Below are positions 15,667 through 24,422 of a stretch of 28,979 nt of DNA, in pieces. Every line of letters begins with the position of its first letter. Within the stretch, counting starts at the first letter, position 1. The DNA is from DASCNA01 sp036011305 (GTDB lineage: Bacteria; Verrucomicrobiota; Lentisphaeria; Victivallales; GWF2-38-69), in NCBI GenBank assembly GCA_036011305.1, contig DASCNA010000039.1:1-28979 (forward strand). Direction: 5' to 3'. Below the pieces are notes generated by a model, which worked only from the letters and a program-made list of their open reading frames with translations, was not told the origin of the DNA and searched no databases. A program made the translations under genes and the position numbers.

Positions 15667-16596
15667 ATGTCATTAGCAAAACTGATTAATGTTAATTTAA
15701 ATTTATTAGTAGTGCTAGATGTATTATTGACGGTAAAAAATACAACACGAGCTGCAGAAAGATTAAAGTTAAGCCAATCTACAGTAAGTTATTCTCTCAA
15801 GCAATTGCGAAATATTTTTGATGATGAATTATTGATAAGAGGCTACTTTAGTAATGAGATGACTTTGACACCAAAAGCTGAGTTATTGATAGGTCCGGTT
15901 AGGAAAGCTCTTGAACGGTTTGAAGATATATTTACAGAGAATGAATTCAATCCTGCTAAAGTAACCAGAAGTTATAATATTGCCATGTCAGATTTTAGTA
16001 CAGTACTCTTGCTTCCAGGAATTATAGAAAAATTAAAAGAAATAGGACCAAATATAACAGTTGATGTCACTACAATAAATTATAATAGATTTTTTTATGA
16101 ACTGGATTCCAATAATATTGATATGGCTATTGGTACAGAAATATATGATGCTCCAGCAAATATTATGTCGGAACTTCTGTTCAAAGAGCGTATTGTATGT
16201 ATTGCTGATAAGAATCATCCGATATTTTCTAAGGATAAACTAACGGTTGATGAATTTAAAAATTACCGGCATTTAATTTGGAATTACAGATTTGAAGGTT
16301 GGAAAACTATTTTTGGTAAAAAAATGAACAGTAAAATTTATCCTATTAATTCTAAGAATTTTACTGTTCCGCATATGATTGCAGCATTATCTATATTGCC
16401 AGGTACTGATTTTATATGCATTGGTTCAGAAAGGATGAGTAAAAAATTTGCCGGTATTTATAATCTTGCTTACAGAACGCTTCCATTTGAATTTCCTGAG
16501 TTAACTTATTTTATGTGGTGGAGAAAAAAACATAATGATGACCCTGCGATAACATGGATGATAAGTTTAATAAAAAAAGTATGCTTTAACATTTGA
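15667..16596 (+). CDS. LysR-family transcriptional regulator (NodD/LinR-like subgroup)
   Basis: This 309-residue regulator has its helix-turn-helix at about residues 22-49 (TVKNTTRAAERLKLSQSTVSYSLKQLR). A linker helix follows, with a periplasmic-binding-like effector domain from about 95 to 300. The stretch starting NLNLLVVLDVLL before the HTH is typical of the NodD/PcpR/LeuO-like subgroup, whose operators contain ATC-N9-GAT; two such boxes lie upstream. The start ATG 15667 follows GGAGG (15656-15660). It is divergent from the 39-codon gene and upstream of the glycosyltransferase/efflux genes on the same strand, either or both of which may be its targets. The effector is unknown; an aromatic acid would suit the AaeA/FUSC neighbours, by analogy with AaeR. 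Confidence 0.88.
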   Translation: MSLAKLINVNLNLLVVLDVLLTVKNTTRAAERLKLSQSTVSYSLKQLRNIFDDELLIRGYFSNEMTLTPKAELLIGPVRKALERFEDIFTENEFNPAKVTRSYNIAMSDFSTVLLLPGIIEKLKEIGPNITVDVTTINYNRFFYELDSNNIDMAIGTEIYDAPANIMSELLFKERIVCIADKNHPIFSKDKLTVDEFKNYRHLIWNYRFEGWKTIFGKKMNSKIYPINSKNFTVPHMIAALSILPGTDFICIGSERMSKKFAGIYNLAYRTLPFEFPELTYFMWWRKKHNDDPAITWMISLIKKVCFNI

Positions 16597-16770
16597 TTTT
16601 GCTCTGTTTAAGATAATATTTGCGTAATTCCTGCCGATAATAGAATGATATTACTGTTTATTAAAAAATATTTTGAACTAGAGAGACTTTACTAATTATT
16701 AATTATTTGATAACATGTAAGTATAGTTAATTATTAAATTTTACTTAAATTAGAACAGAAAGAATACAAA

Positions 16771-18249
16771 ATGAATATGTCCAGTACTGCTGTTTCAGAT
16801 AAACGCGTTAAATATTTTTTTCTACTAGCTGCCTTCGTTATTATTTTATTCATCCCAACAATAGGAGAGAAAAGGCTTTGGCGGACAGATGAACCTAGAG
16901 TTGCCGGCATATCTGCAGAGATGGCTAGAGCTGATGATTGGTCAATGCCGAAGCTTAATGGCAAACCTTTCCTTGAGTATCCACCGTTATATTATTGGGT
17001 TACCGCAGGTTTTTTTGATGCATTTGGCAGAAGTGCTTTTACCGCAAGACTCTGTTCTGGATTGGCTGCTATTTTTGCAGTACTAATTATATATCTTCTG
17101 ACTTTGAAAATGAGATTTGATCCTTTGACATCATTTCTGTCGGGAGTAGTTCTGGCAACTTCTGCACAATTCTGGGCAATAGCAAACCGATGCCTTGTGG
17201 ATATGACTCTGTGCATGTTTATTGTTGCCGCTATGGCATCATTCTATGCTCTGCATAAAGATATAATTGAGAAGAAAAGCAGTTTTATTATTAAACTGCT
17301 CCTGTTTTTAGCCTTTAGTGCGTCTATGGCACTTGGTATCCTGACTAAATCACTTCTTGGACTGGCAATTCCTTCTTGTGCTCTTTTTTTCTGGTTGATT
17401 AGTGAAATGATCTGGAATAAAAGAATATATATAAAATCCTGGATACTGCTTATTCTAGGGTCAATACTATGCCTTGTTCCTGCAGCATTGTGGGTATGGA
17501 AACTTTACGAAAGACATGGTTATGAAATAGCATATACGGCAACATGGAAAAATACAATTGCCCGCTTTACTGGTTCCTATGCTCAGCATGATAATCCATT
17601 TTATTATTATTTTGAAAAACTGCCTGGACAGTTTTTGCCATGGACAGTAATTTTTGTTCTTGTAATCATAGTTCTTATTGCCCATAGGCATCGTCATCTT
17701 TTTACTCTTAATGTTAATATGAGATTTGTGACTACATGGTTTATTTTTCCTTTTATTCTGCTATGTACATCCAGCGCTAAAAGATCAGTATATCTTCTAC
17801 CTTTATATCCGCCATTGGCACTTTTTACTGCGATAATGGCAATGAAAATTATTAATGAGAGTTTCTTCCTTTCTAAATTTAACTGGCGTAAGATTATAAT
17901 AAGATTTTCAATTCTATTATTGATTATTTTTGTTATTGTCGGGATTATGACTGCTGTACTGTTTAACAATAAATATTCTTTTTATCCTATCTATAAATGT
18001 TATAAGTCAATAGATAACAGTCATAAAACTTTATATCTTTACAGACCTGATGAGGTTAGCATGGGAGCAGTTAATTTTTACCTAAACCAGGATGCGGAGG
18101 TTATAAACAAAGTAAATAAGCTTGAAAAAATACTTAGCAATAAGAATAACTTTGTCATTACTGAAAGGGGTAATCCTTTAGGCAGTGCAAAGATAATGAA
18201 GTCGTTTATAGTCAAAGGTAAGCATTGGTATATTCTGAATGAAGGTTAA
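16771..18249 (+). CDS. GT39/ArnT-like integral membrane glycosyltransferase
   Basis: The 492-residue GT-C fold protein has about 11 membrane helices. The first periplasmic loop reads RLWRTDEPRVAGISAEMA (about 32-49), with the Asp-Glu pair expected for catalysis in the ArnT/PMT group, then GKPFLEYPPLYYWVTA, which matches the KPPLxYW motif of these enzymes. They transfer a sugar from a polyprenyl-phosphate donor to lipid A, protein or another envelope acceptor on the periplasmic side. About 100 soluble residues follow the last helix, and FIPTIGEKRLWR is typical of the 'phospholipid carrier-dependent glycosyltransferase' annotations. The start is ATG 16771 with a weak AGAAAGAA site; ATG 16777 is possible. 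Upstream, 16597-16770 holds no gene or clear terminator. HlyD follows after 68 bases, so they may be co-transcribed. Confidence 0.85.
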   Translation: MNMSSTAVSDKRVKYFFLLAAFVIILFIPTIGEKRLWRTDEPRVAGISAEMARADDWSMPKLNGKPFLEYPPLYYWVTAGFFDAFGRSAFTARLCSGLAAIFAVLIIYLLTLKMRFDPLTSFLSGVVLATSAQFWAIANRCLVDMTLCMFIVAAMASFYALHKDIIEKKSSFIIKLLLFLAFSASMALGILTKSLLGLAIPSCALFFWLISEMIWNKRIYIKSWILLILGSILCLVPAALWVWKLYERHGYEIAYTATWKNTIARFTGSYAQHDNPFYYYFEKLPGQFLPWTVIFVLVIIVLIAHRHRHLFTLNVNMRFVTTWFIFPFILLCTSSAKRSVYLLPLYPPLALFTAIMAMKIINESFFLSKFNWRKIIIRFSILLLIIFVIVGIMTAVLFNNKYSFYPIYKCYKSIDNSHKTLYLYRPDEVSMGAVNFYLNQDAEVINKVNKLEKILSNKNNFVITERGNPLGSAKIMKSFIVKGKHWYILNEG

Positions 18250-18317
18250 CTTTTTAGGGACATTGTCTACCTCTTAGTTAGGTTATAACTCTAATACAGT
18301 TTCCTGAAAGGTGCGTT

Positions 18318-19295
18318 ATGAATAAAAGAAAAAAAATAACTATCATATTTTTTTCAGTAATTATTGCAGTTATAGGTATTTATTTTGTATTCCATGGATG
18401 GGTATTTGCTTATACAAGTGATGCTTATATCAGGGCTCATATGGTAGTAGTGACTCCAAGAGTAAAAGGGCATATTCAGAATATTTATGTCAAGGATAAT
18501 CAGTATGTCAAGAAAGGAACTCTTCTGATGCAGCTGGATCCTTATCCTTATCAGTTGATGCTGAATGTAAAAAAATCTTCTCTTAGACAGGAAAAATCAC
18601 AGCTGAAAATACTATATACCAGATATGAATTGGCACAGAAAAAACTAAAATTTATTGCAAATGAATACAATGTTGCCCTACTTAACTTTGAAAGATATAA
18701 GAAACTTTCTGTTACAGGTGCAGTATCAAAACAGTCATATGAAGAAAAAATATCCGAACTTGATGATGCAAGAAATAAACTCACAGAAGGAAAGGAACAG
18801 TGCCAATACTGGGAAGAGATGATTAATTCTCAGGAAATCAGTATTGACTCAATCAAATCTCAGGTAGCTATGGCTGAATACCGATTAGAACAGGCACAAA
18901 TATATGCACCTGCTGATGGTTATATAACAAATTTTAATGTTAGGCCAGGAGACTATGCAGGGGAAGGAGAACCGATGTTTGTTTTAATTCAAGATGGTTA
19001 TTGGTGGGTTATGTCAAATTATAAGGAGAGTGTTATTAGACATATTAAACCTGAACAGAAAGTTTATATATACACAGACATGCATCCATTTAGGCTTTTT
19101 AAAGGTACAGTTGAATTTATTGGGAGAGGTACAAGTAGAACTAAGGATAAAACTAAGCTGCTTCCTTATATAGAACCTACTACTGACTGGATAAGATTGC
19201 AACGGAGATTTTCTGTAAGGATAAAATTTGATAATCTGCCTAAAGATATAAAGTTTGCAGAAGGAGCTAATGCTAGAACTTTTATAGTATTATAA
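18318..19295 (+). CDS. HlyD-family membrane fusion protein, AaeA/EmrA-like
   Basis: This 325-residue periplasmic adaptor is anchored by one N-terminal helix (about 7-28). Then comes TSDAYIRAHMVVVTPRVKGHI, the usual opening of the barrel-sandwich domain in EmrA/AaeA proteins. Residues about 75-190 are coiled coil, followed by the second lipoyl half (YAPADGYITNFNVRPGDY) and a beta barrel (WVMSNYKESVIRHIKPEQKV). The C-terminus matches the AaeA pattern better than that of EmrA. Its natural partner is the FUSC pump two genes downstream, with a TolC-type channel supplied elsewhere. AAGGTG upstream of ATG 18318 gives a confident start. It probably takes part in export of aromatic or other weak acids. 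Confidence 0.85.
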   Translation: MNKRKKITIIFFSVIIAVIGIYFVFHGWVFAYTSDAYIRAHMVVVTPRVKGHIQNIYVKDNQYVKKGTLLMQLDPYPYQLMLNVKKSSLRQEKSQLKILYTRYELAQKKLKFIANEYNVALLNFERYKKLSVTGAVSKQSYEEKISELDDARNKLTEGKEQCQYWEEMINSQEISIDSIKSQVAMAEYRLEQAQIYAPADGYITNFNVRPGDYAGEGEPMFVLIQDGYWWVMSNYKESVIRHIKPEQKVYIYTDMHPFRLFKGTVEFIGRGTSRTKDKTKLLPYIEPTTDWIRLQRRFSVRIKFDNLPKDIKFAEGANARTFIVL

Positions 19296-19350
19296 TTGTG
19301 TATTATTTACTTTTAGCTACGAATATTTTAAATTGAATCATAAGCTAGAT

Positions 19351-19473
19351 ATGTGCAGTAAAGATAAAAAAACTAATGATGAAAAGTTTACATTAACAGA
19401 TATCTTGTTGCATGGAACAATTCTTTTTATAGTTATTATTGCACTGTTGCTTATCTTAAATATCTGGTTTTAA
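19351..19473 (+). CDS. Small 40-residue single-TM protein between HlyD and FUSC genes
   Basis: ATG 19351 to TAA 19471-19473 encodes a charged N-terminus (MCSKDKKTNDEKF) followed by one hydrophobic segment (about 18-40: ILLHGTILFIVIIALLLILN then IWF). It fills the only gap in the hlyD-fusc pair, on the same strand. In enterobacteria the equivalent aae operon has a small membrane protein, AaeX (DUF1656, about 67 residues with two TMs), so a positional analogue is plausible although I see no sequence match. The ribosome binding site is weak, which lowers confidence. It may be a small accessory subunit of the pump. Confidence 0.4.
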   Translation: MCSKDKKTNDEKFTLTDILLHGTILFIVIIALLLILNIWF

Positions 19474-19519
19474 TTTAATGAATTATTCTTATATAAACTC
19501 TAAATTTTGAAATCTAAAT

Positions 19520-20959
19520 ATGTCTGTAAACTATCATTGTAATCTTATTTATAAAGACTTTGATCATCTTGTAAAAAATTTTACTTGGAATAGTCTTCAG
19601 ACAAAGTTAGCTATTAAGACTGCTCTTGCATGCGCACTTACTATTGCTTTAATTAATTATTTAGAACTTGGTTTTCCATTTTGGGGGGGAATTAGCGCAT
19701 TAGTAATGATGAGACCTGATGTCGGGGCAAGTTTTGCTAAAGGCTGGATGCGGTCATTGAGTTGTGCTATAGGGTGTGTGCTTATGCTGTTCTTTCTTGG
19801 TTATTGTATACAGAATCCTATACTGTTTTCAGTATTTATTTTTTTAGGAGTATTTTTAGGATTTTATTTAGGCTTTCAGTCTAAAATCGGGTATTTTTGG
19901 ATGTATATGCTAGCCAATGCGGTATTGATGGGAATGGTAGCATTATCAAATCCCTACGGTGATTTTCCACTGCATATCGCATATTACAGGGCAGCAGATA
20001 TAGCTATTGGTGTTTTGGTATCCTGGTTTGTAAATATTATTTTATGGCCTCGATACGCAGGAGATGAATTAATAGTAAATTCAAAAAACCTGCTTTCAGG
20101 AACTGTCCTTTTGATTAAAGATTTTTTATATCAGTATTCAGAAAAAAAATATAATCCAGTGAAGATTAATAATGATATATCTGAGCTACTCAGAGTTATT
20201 AAATCTAATAACAGTCTAGTTGTAAGTGCTAAATTGGAAAAAAAACTGTTTAGAAATCATAGACTTGAATTAGAAACTATGTTCCAAATTTTAGAATATA
20301 AAATGAGGCAGTTGAAAGTTATTTATAATAGCTCACTAGAGATGAAAGAGTCTGAATATCCCAATCATTATAAAAAATTGCTACAAATGGTTATTTCAAA
20401 TTTAGAAAGAATGTCACAAATTCAATATTTTGAAAATGACAAAAAATTGATTCGTCTGTTTATAGAAATGAAGAATATTTTTAAAGATATAAAGTCTGCC
20501 TACTCTGCCTCATCTGAATATAATAAATCTTATTCAATGGAAGAAATAATGAACTTCCATGAAATTTTTTATTTTCTTGAATCATTCTATAATGATTTTG
20601 TATATGTATTAAGAAATGGTTTCAAATATAAAAACAAAATATCAGGTTTTACAAAGATAGATTCTGACAAAGATGATTATATTGTTATCAAATTCTTTTC
20701 GTATGAACTTCCAATATATATACCAGTTGTCATACATGGAATCAAAGCTTCATGCGGTGTACTTTTTACTTTTTGGTTCTGCTTATGGCTTCAAGTTCCA
20801 GGTGGTTACTTAAATATGACAGTTGCTATTATAGCTGTTTTTGCATCACAGATCGATATTATTACAAGTTGTCATAAAGGGATTCTTAGAATGATGGGGT
20901 GTCTACTTGGGGGCGCTGTAGGGATGTTTATTTTGAGCTTTGGTGTAGAGACCTCGTGA
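19520..20959 (+). CDS. FUSC-family (AaeB-like) exporter, N-terminal part, ended by an in-frame TGA
   Basis: The first 479 residues of an FUSC/aromatic-acid-exporter protein contain a six-helix membrane block at about 28-180, including GFPFWGGISALVMMRPDVGAS and GYFWMYMLANAVLMG. A long cytoplasmic region follows (about 185-410), then the second membrane block starting HGIKASCGVLFTFWFCLWLQVPGGY. The block is cut after GMFILSFGVETS by TGA at 20957-20959. The same frame continues without shift into the next entry, completing the normal length of about 740 residues. The interrupted codon sits between helices of one membrane block, so this is one gene with a nonsense codon (pseudogene, phase-variable or recoded) or a sequencing error, not two natural genes. 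The start ATG 19520 has a poor ribosome binding site. Confidence 0.8.
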   Translation: MSVNYHCNLIYKDFDHLVKNFTWNSLQTKLAIKTALACALTIALINYLELGFPFWGGISALVMMRPDVGASFAKGWMRSLSCAIGCVLMLFFLGYCIQNPILFSVFIFLGVFLGFYLGFQSKIGYFWMYMLANAVLMGMVALSNPYGDFPLHIAYYRAADIAIGVLVSWFVNIILWPRYAGDELIVNSKNLLSGTVLLIKDFLYQYSEKKYNPVKINNDISELLRVIKSNNSLVVSAKLEKKLFRNHRLELETMFQILEYKMRQLKVIYNSSLEMKESEYPNHYKKLLQMVISNLERMSQIQYFENDKKLIRLFIEMKNIFKDIKSAYSASSEYNKSYSMEEIMNFHEIFYFLESFYNDFVYVLRNGFKYKNKISGFTKIDSDKDDYIVIKFFSYELPIYIPVVIHGIKASCGVLFTFWFCLWLQVPGGYLNMTVAIIAVFASQIDIITSCHKGILRMMGCLLGGAVGMFILSFGVETS

Positions 20960-20962
20960 ATT

Positions 20963-21745
20963 ATGTTAATTATAATTTTTTTCATTACTTTCTTTACAGC
21001 ATATATATACACTGCAAAGCCAGGTGTTGCTTATATAGGGCTGCAGGCAGGTATAGCTTTTTTAATGTGTGTTGCAGGTAGTTTTACTGTTGAGACCTCT
21101 TTTGCTCCAGTTATAGAAAGACTTGCCGGAATTATATTGGCAATATGCTGTATGTGGATTGTTAATTTTATAATTTGGCCTGATAATATGATAGTGAACC
21201 TGAAAAAGAAACTTGCTGCTTTAAATGAACATGTTTTAAAACGTATTGATGCTTACGTTTCAAAAGATAATGATAAGGGACAATATGATAAATTTATTGA
21301 TATAAGCAGTATTGAAGCAGTATTGAATAATTTGAAAATGCAGCAGGATTTATCTTCTGAGGATCTAGAAAACGTCGGTAACTGGGTAATACATATAAGA
21401 AGAATTTGCAATAAGCTATCATTAATTAGATTAACAGACGAAGGTGTTATTGAATTTATAGAAAAACATCACCCAAAAATATTGAAACATTTTTATAAAA
21501 ATATTGAGCTGTCAATTCAGATTAATTCAGAGCAAAAAAGAAAAAGAGTACAATTACTTTTAATAAAGGAAGAGGAACTTATTGACAAGTTTCTTCAGGA
21601 ACTTAGAGAAAAGGGTATATTGAGGAAATTTAACATTGATTTTAAACTCCAATGCTCTCATGTACTTTTATCTTTAAAAAGAATAACTTTAGATTTAAGA
21701 GATTTATCTAAAATTAGCCTTACCGAAACTTTTCAGTATAATTAA
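20963..21745 (+). CDS. FUSC-family exporter, C-terminal part (same frame, after the TGA)
   Basis: These 260 residues continue the preceding FUSC protein. There are helices (MLIIIFFITFFTAYIYT; GVAYIGLQAGIAFLMCVAGS; RLAGIILAICCMWIVNFIIW) and then a cytoplasmic helical tail of about 160 residues. FTVETSFAPVIERLAGI is the usual second-block signature of AaeB/YccS-like pumps. The codon before its ATG is directly joined to the TGA of the first part with no frame change. No good ribosome binding site precedes ATG 20963 (the nearest purine stretch, GTAGAG, is about 15 bases away). Independent translation would need re-initiation. On its own this fragment is unlikely to work as a pump. Confidence 0.75.
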   Translation: MLIIIFFITFFTAYIYTAKPGVAYIGLQAGIAFLMCVAGSFTVETSFAPVIERLAGIILAICCMWIVNFIIWPDNMIVNLKKKLAALNEHVLKRIDAYVSKDNDKGQYDKFIDISSIEAVLNNLKMQQDLSSEDLENVGNWVIHIRRICNKLSLIRLTDEGVIEFIEKHHPKILKHFYKNIELSIQINSEQKRKRVQLLLIKEEELIDKFLQELREKGILRKFNIDFKLQCSHVLLSLKRITLDLRDLSKISLTETFQYN

Positions 21746-21798
21746 CGATTATGATGAAATACTGAATAGTGATTAGTTATGTTTAAAATACACACAAG

Positions 21799-21819
21799 TA
21801 TATGTACCAAATACATATA
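21799..21819. promoter_or_regulatory. Inverted repeat upstream of the sugar-acid aldolase gene
   Basis: TATATGTA (21799-21806) and TACATATA (21812-21819) form perfect 8-base arms around CCAAA. With no T-run after it, it looks more like an operator than a terminator. It lies 100 bases before the aldolase start in a 173-base gap and could be the site of a regulator of the downstream cluster. Confidence 0.35.
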
Positions 21820-21918
21820 ATTATGCAATATACTATTTTTTTTATCAAAAAAAGAGATTAATTTAATATTGACTGTCGACAAATCTAAACCAACAGAATG
21901 ATTTTTGGGAGAATATAA

Positions 21919-22830
21919 ATGACGCAATTGTTAAAAGGTATTATACCTCCGATGGTAACGCCATTACTGGAAAGGGGCAAATTAGACTGCGAAGGACTCG
22001 AAAAGCTAATAGAACACATAATAAAAGGTGGTGTTCATGGGTTGTTTATCCTTGGAACTACAGGTGAAGCTCCGAGTTTAAGTTACAATATTAGAAATGA
22101 ACTTGTTGAAAGGACCTGTAAGATTGTTAAAAACAGGGTGCCTGTAGTTGTTGGAATAGCTGATACAATATTTGACGAATCAGTAAAGCTTGCACATAAA
22201 GCAGAGAAATGCGGTGCACATTCAGTCGTATTAACCCAACCGTATTATTTTCCTGCAGGCCAGGAAGAATTAAAAGAATATTATTTTGATATTCTTAATG
22301 AAATAAACTTACCTTTATATTTATATAACATTCCAAGTAATACTAAAATAAAATTAGAACCTGATACTGTTGCTAGCATAGCCGAACATCCATTGGTGCA
22401 TGGGCTAAAAGACAGTTCTGGCGATATGACATATTTTCATTATGTAAAAAAAGCTTTAAAAGGACATGATAATTTTTCTATGCTTGTCGGTTATGAACAG
22501 CTGATCTGTGAAGCTTTAATGATGGGGGCTGACGGAGGTGTTCATGGCGGAGCCAATTTTTATCCTGAACTTTATGTTAAACTTTATGAAGCATCATTGG
22601 TTAAAGATTATGATAAAATGAGAAAACTTCATGAAGAAATTATTGATGTATGTCTCAGTATCTACGGTGTAGGGAGATATGGCTCAAGTCTGATTAAAGG
22701 AATTAAATGTGCATTGTCTCTCCTTGGATTATGCAGTGATGCTACAGCAGAACCATTCCATGCTTTCAAGGAACCAGAACAAATGAAAGTAAAAGAAAAC
22801 CTTATTAAATTGGGTTTACTGCAGAAATAA
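21919..22830 (+). CDS. DHDPS/NAL-superfamily aldolase, probably acting on a 2-keto sugar acid
   Basis: This 303-residue class I aldolase has a TIM barrel. The pyruvate-binding GTTGE lies at 46-50, the catalytic tyrosine at Tyr136 (YLYNIPSNTK), and the Schiff-base Lys164 in GLKDSSGDM. True dihydrodipicolinate synthases have YNVPSRT with an arginine that binds the aspartate semialdehyde carboxylate; here that position is Asn141, so a lysine-biosynthesis role is unlikely. Sialate lyases usually have GSTGE, not GTTGE. The enzyme probably makes or splits a keto-deoxy sugar acid into pyruvate and an aldehyde. GGGAG about eight bases before ATG 21919 sets the start. It is followed after 58 bases by an ACS-family MFS, then a secreted BNR_2 protein and AraC, forming a catabolic cluster. 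Confidence 0.85.
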   Translation: MTQLLKGIIPPMVTPLLERGKLDCEGLEKLIEHIIKGGVHGLFILGTTGEAPSLSYNIRNELVERTCKIVKNRVPVVVGIADTIFDESVKLAHKAEKCGAHSVVLTQPYYFPAGQEELKEYYFDILNEINLPLYLYNIPSNTKIKLEPDTVASIAEHPLVHGLKDSSGDMTYFHYVKKALKGHDNFSMLVGYEQLICEALMMGADGGVHGGANFYPELYVKLYEASLVKDYDKMRKLHEEIIDVCLSIYGVGRYGSSLIKGIKCALSLLGLCSDATAEPFHAFKEPEQMKVKENLIKLGLLQK

Positions 22831-22888
22831 TCTAAATAAATTATTATTAAATTAGATTTTATATTTTTTATACATTAAGGGGAAGTAT

Positions 22889-24202
22889 ATGAAAAAAGAT
22901 GGGGCAAAAAAAGGTTTTTTTTCTCGTATAGAGTATAGATGGATTCTTGTGGCAATTCTTCTATTGGGAGCATTAGTAAATTATCTTGACAGATCAACAT
23001 TAAGCCTTGCAAATACCACAATTGCTGCGCATTTTCATTTTGACAGCGTTACAATGGGGCTTCTTTTATCTGCTTTTATGTGGCCGTATGCACTTGCAAG
23101 CCTTCCTTCAGGATGGCTTGTAGATAAATTTGGTATAAATAAATTATTTTTATTCAGTATTGTTCTATGGTCGCTCTCTTCAATACTTGGAGGTTTGGTG
23201 ATTGGCTTTTTTACAATGTATTTAGCCAGAGTTCTTCTTGGTATAGCTGAAGCTCCGTTTTTTATAATAGCAGGGAAAGTTGCTCAGCATTATTTCAAGC
23301 CTAGCGAGAGAGGTGTGGCCGCCTCTGTGATTAACCTTGGACCTAGGATAGCAAATGGTATAGCACCTCCTATTTTAGTAGTTTTAATGCTGTTTACAGG
23401 TTGGCGCGGAATGTTTATTATTCTAGGTATTCTAGGCCTTATTGTAGGAGTAATATGGATAATATTTTATAGAAAAGATGATACGGGCAAAATCAAACAG
23501 TCATCTGAAATTGCCAGAGTTTCAAAAGAAGCAAAACTTAAAAAGGTAAAAGTCAATATATGGAAACTGTTTAAACATCCTACTATGATATGGATAATTA
23601 TCGGTAATATGGGATCATCATATGTATTTTGGCTCTATTTAACCTGGCTGCCTGACTATTTAATTAAAGACAAACATTTAAGTTTAGCAAAAACAGGTAT
23701 ATATGAAGCTATACCATTTATAGCATCCATTTTTGCTGTGATGATTGGTGGCTATTTATCTGATTATTTTATAAAAAAGGGGATGAAACCCATAAAATCA
23801 AGGCTTGTTATTATAATCGGTGCATGCTTAGTTTCAGGTATTGTAGCAATACCGATAAATTATGTGAACAGTTTATTCATTGTAATGACGCTTATTACTG
23901 TCAGCCTATTTGCATATAATATGATTCCTGGTGTAGTGTGGGCTTTAGTAGGGGATTTATCACCTGAAGAGGCTGTTGGAACGTTTGGAGGAATACAGAA
24001 TTTTGCCAATTTTATTGGTGCTACACTTGCCCCTATCGGTACCGGTGTGATACTTTTTCTCACAGGGAATAATTTTAACTGGGTATTTATTACAAGCGGC
24101 TTATTCTGCATAATTGGTGCAATAAGCTATTCTCTTATCAGAAGGCCGATATCAATTGATGAAATTGCCATATCACCAAAAAAGATACTTGTAGGTGAAT
24201 AG
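22889..24202 (+). CDS. ACS-family MFS transporter for an acidic sugar (hexuronate/glucarate type)
   Basis: This 437-residue, 12-helix permease belongs to the anion:cation symporter family. The first helix ends in NYLDRSTLSLANTTI, the hallmark of the ExuT/GudP/sialin group, and loop 2-3 reads SGWLVDKFGINK (motif A). LGIAEAPFFIIAGKVAQHYFKPSERGVAASVINLG matches the helix 4-5 region that carries the carboxylate-binding arginine. Members import uronates, glucarate, galactarate or sialate with protons. AAGGGGAAG before ATG 22889 gives a clear start. It sits between the aldolase and the secreted hydrolase-like protein, so it probably brings in the acid monosaccharide released outside. The exact sugar is not predictable. 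Confidence 0.88.
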   Translation: MKKDGAKKGFFSRIEYRWILVAILLLGALVNYLDRSTLSLANTTIAAHFHFDSVTMGLLLSAFMWPYALASLPSGWLVDKFGINKLFLFSIVLWSLSSILGGLVIGFFTMYLARVLLGIAEAPFFIIAGKVAQHYFKPSERGVAASVINLGPRIANGIAPPILVVLMLFTGWRGMFIILGILGLIVGVIWIIFYRKDDTGKIKQSSEIARVSKEAKLKKVKVNIWKLFKHPTMIWIIIGNMGSSYVFWLYLTWLPDYLIKDKHLSLAKTGIYEAIPFIASIFAVMIGGYLSDYFIKKGMKPIKSRLVIIIGACLVSGIVAIPINYVNSLFIVMTLITVSLFAYNMIPGVVWALVGDLSPEEAVGTFGGIQNFANFIGATLAPIGTGVILFLTGNNFNWVFITSGLFCIIGAISYSLIRRPISIDEIAISPKKILVGE

Positions 24203-24230
24203 TATTTTATTGATTGTTTATAGCATTAAC

Positions 24231-24276
24231 GAATATTAAAATTGGGTTTGAATCAATAATATTCATTAATTTTTTA
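24231..24276 (+). terminator. Probable terminator after the ACS transporter
   Basis: GAATATTA (24231-24238) pairs with TAATATTC (24257-24264), with an inner TTG/CAA pairing after a three-base bulge, followed by a T-rich tail. The stem is AT-only in its outer part, so it may be leaky. The 24277-24422 stretch has no further gene and leads to the next start. Confidence 0.4.
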
Positions 24277-24422
24277 AGTACTTTAAGTATAATCTTTTCA
24301 TACTTTTACGCTTACAAAGATGATACATTCTATTTTTTTAACAATTATGAATTTATTTAACAAGTATTCTTTGTATCTTAAAGGATATTTAAAAGTTACT
24401 ATATTTATGCATAGGGAGTTGT

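Noticed and set aside
20957..20959. TGA read as tryptophan (alternative genetic code)
   Set aside because: citDE, lysR and araC end naturally at TGA, and tryptophan is encoded by TGG throughout the window.
20899..21081. Overlapping + strand frame across the FUSC stop, as evidence for a frameshift
   Set aside because: The conserved FUSC residues continue in the original frame after the TGA, so no frameshift is needed.
21919..22830. Calling the aldolase dapA or nanA
   Set aside because: The Arg of DapA is replaced by Asn141, and the GTTGE motif and absent nan genes do not support NanA; only the superfamily is safe.
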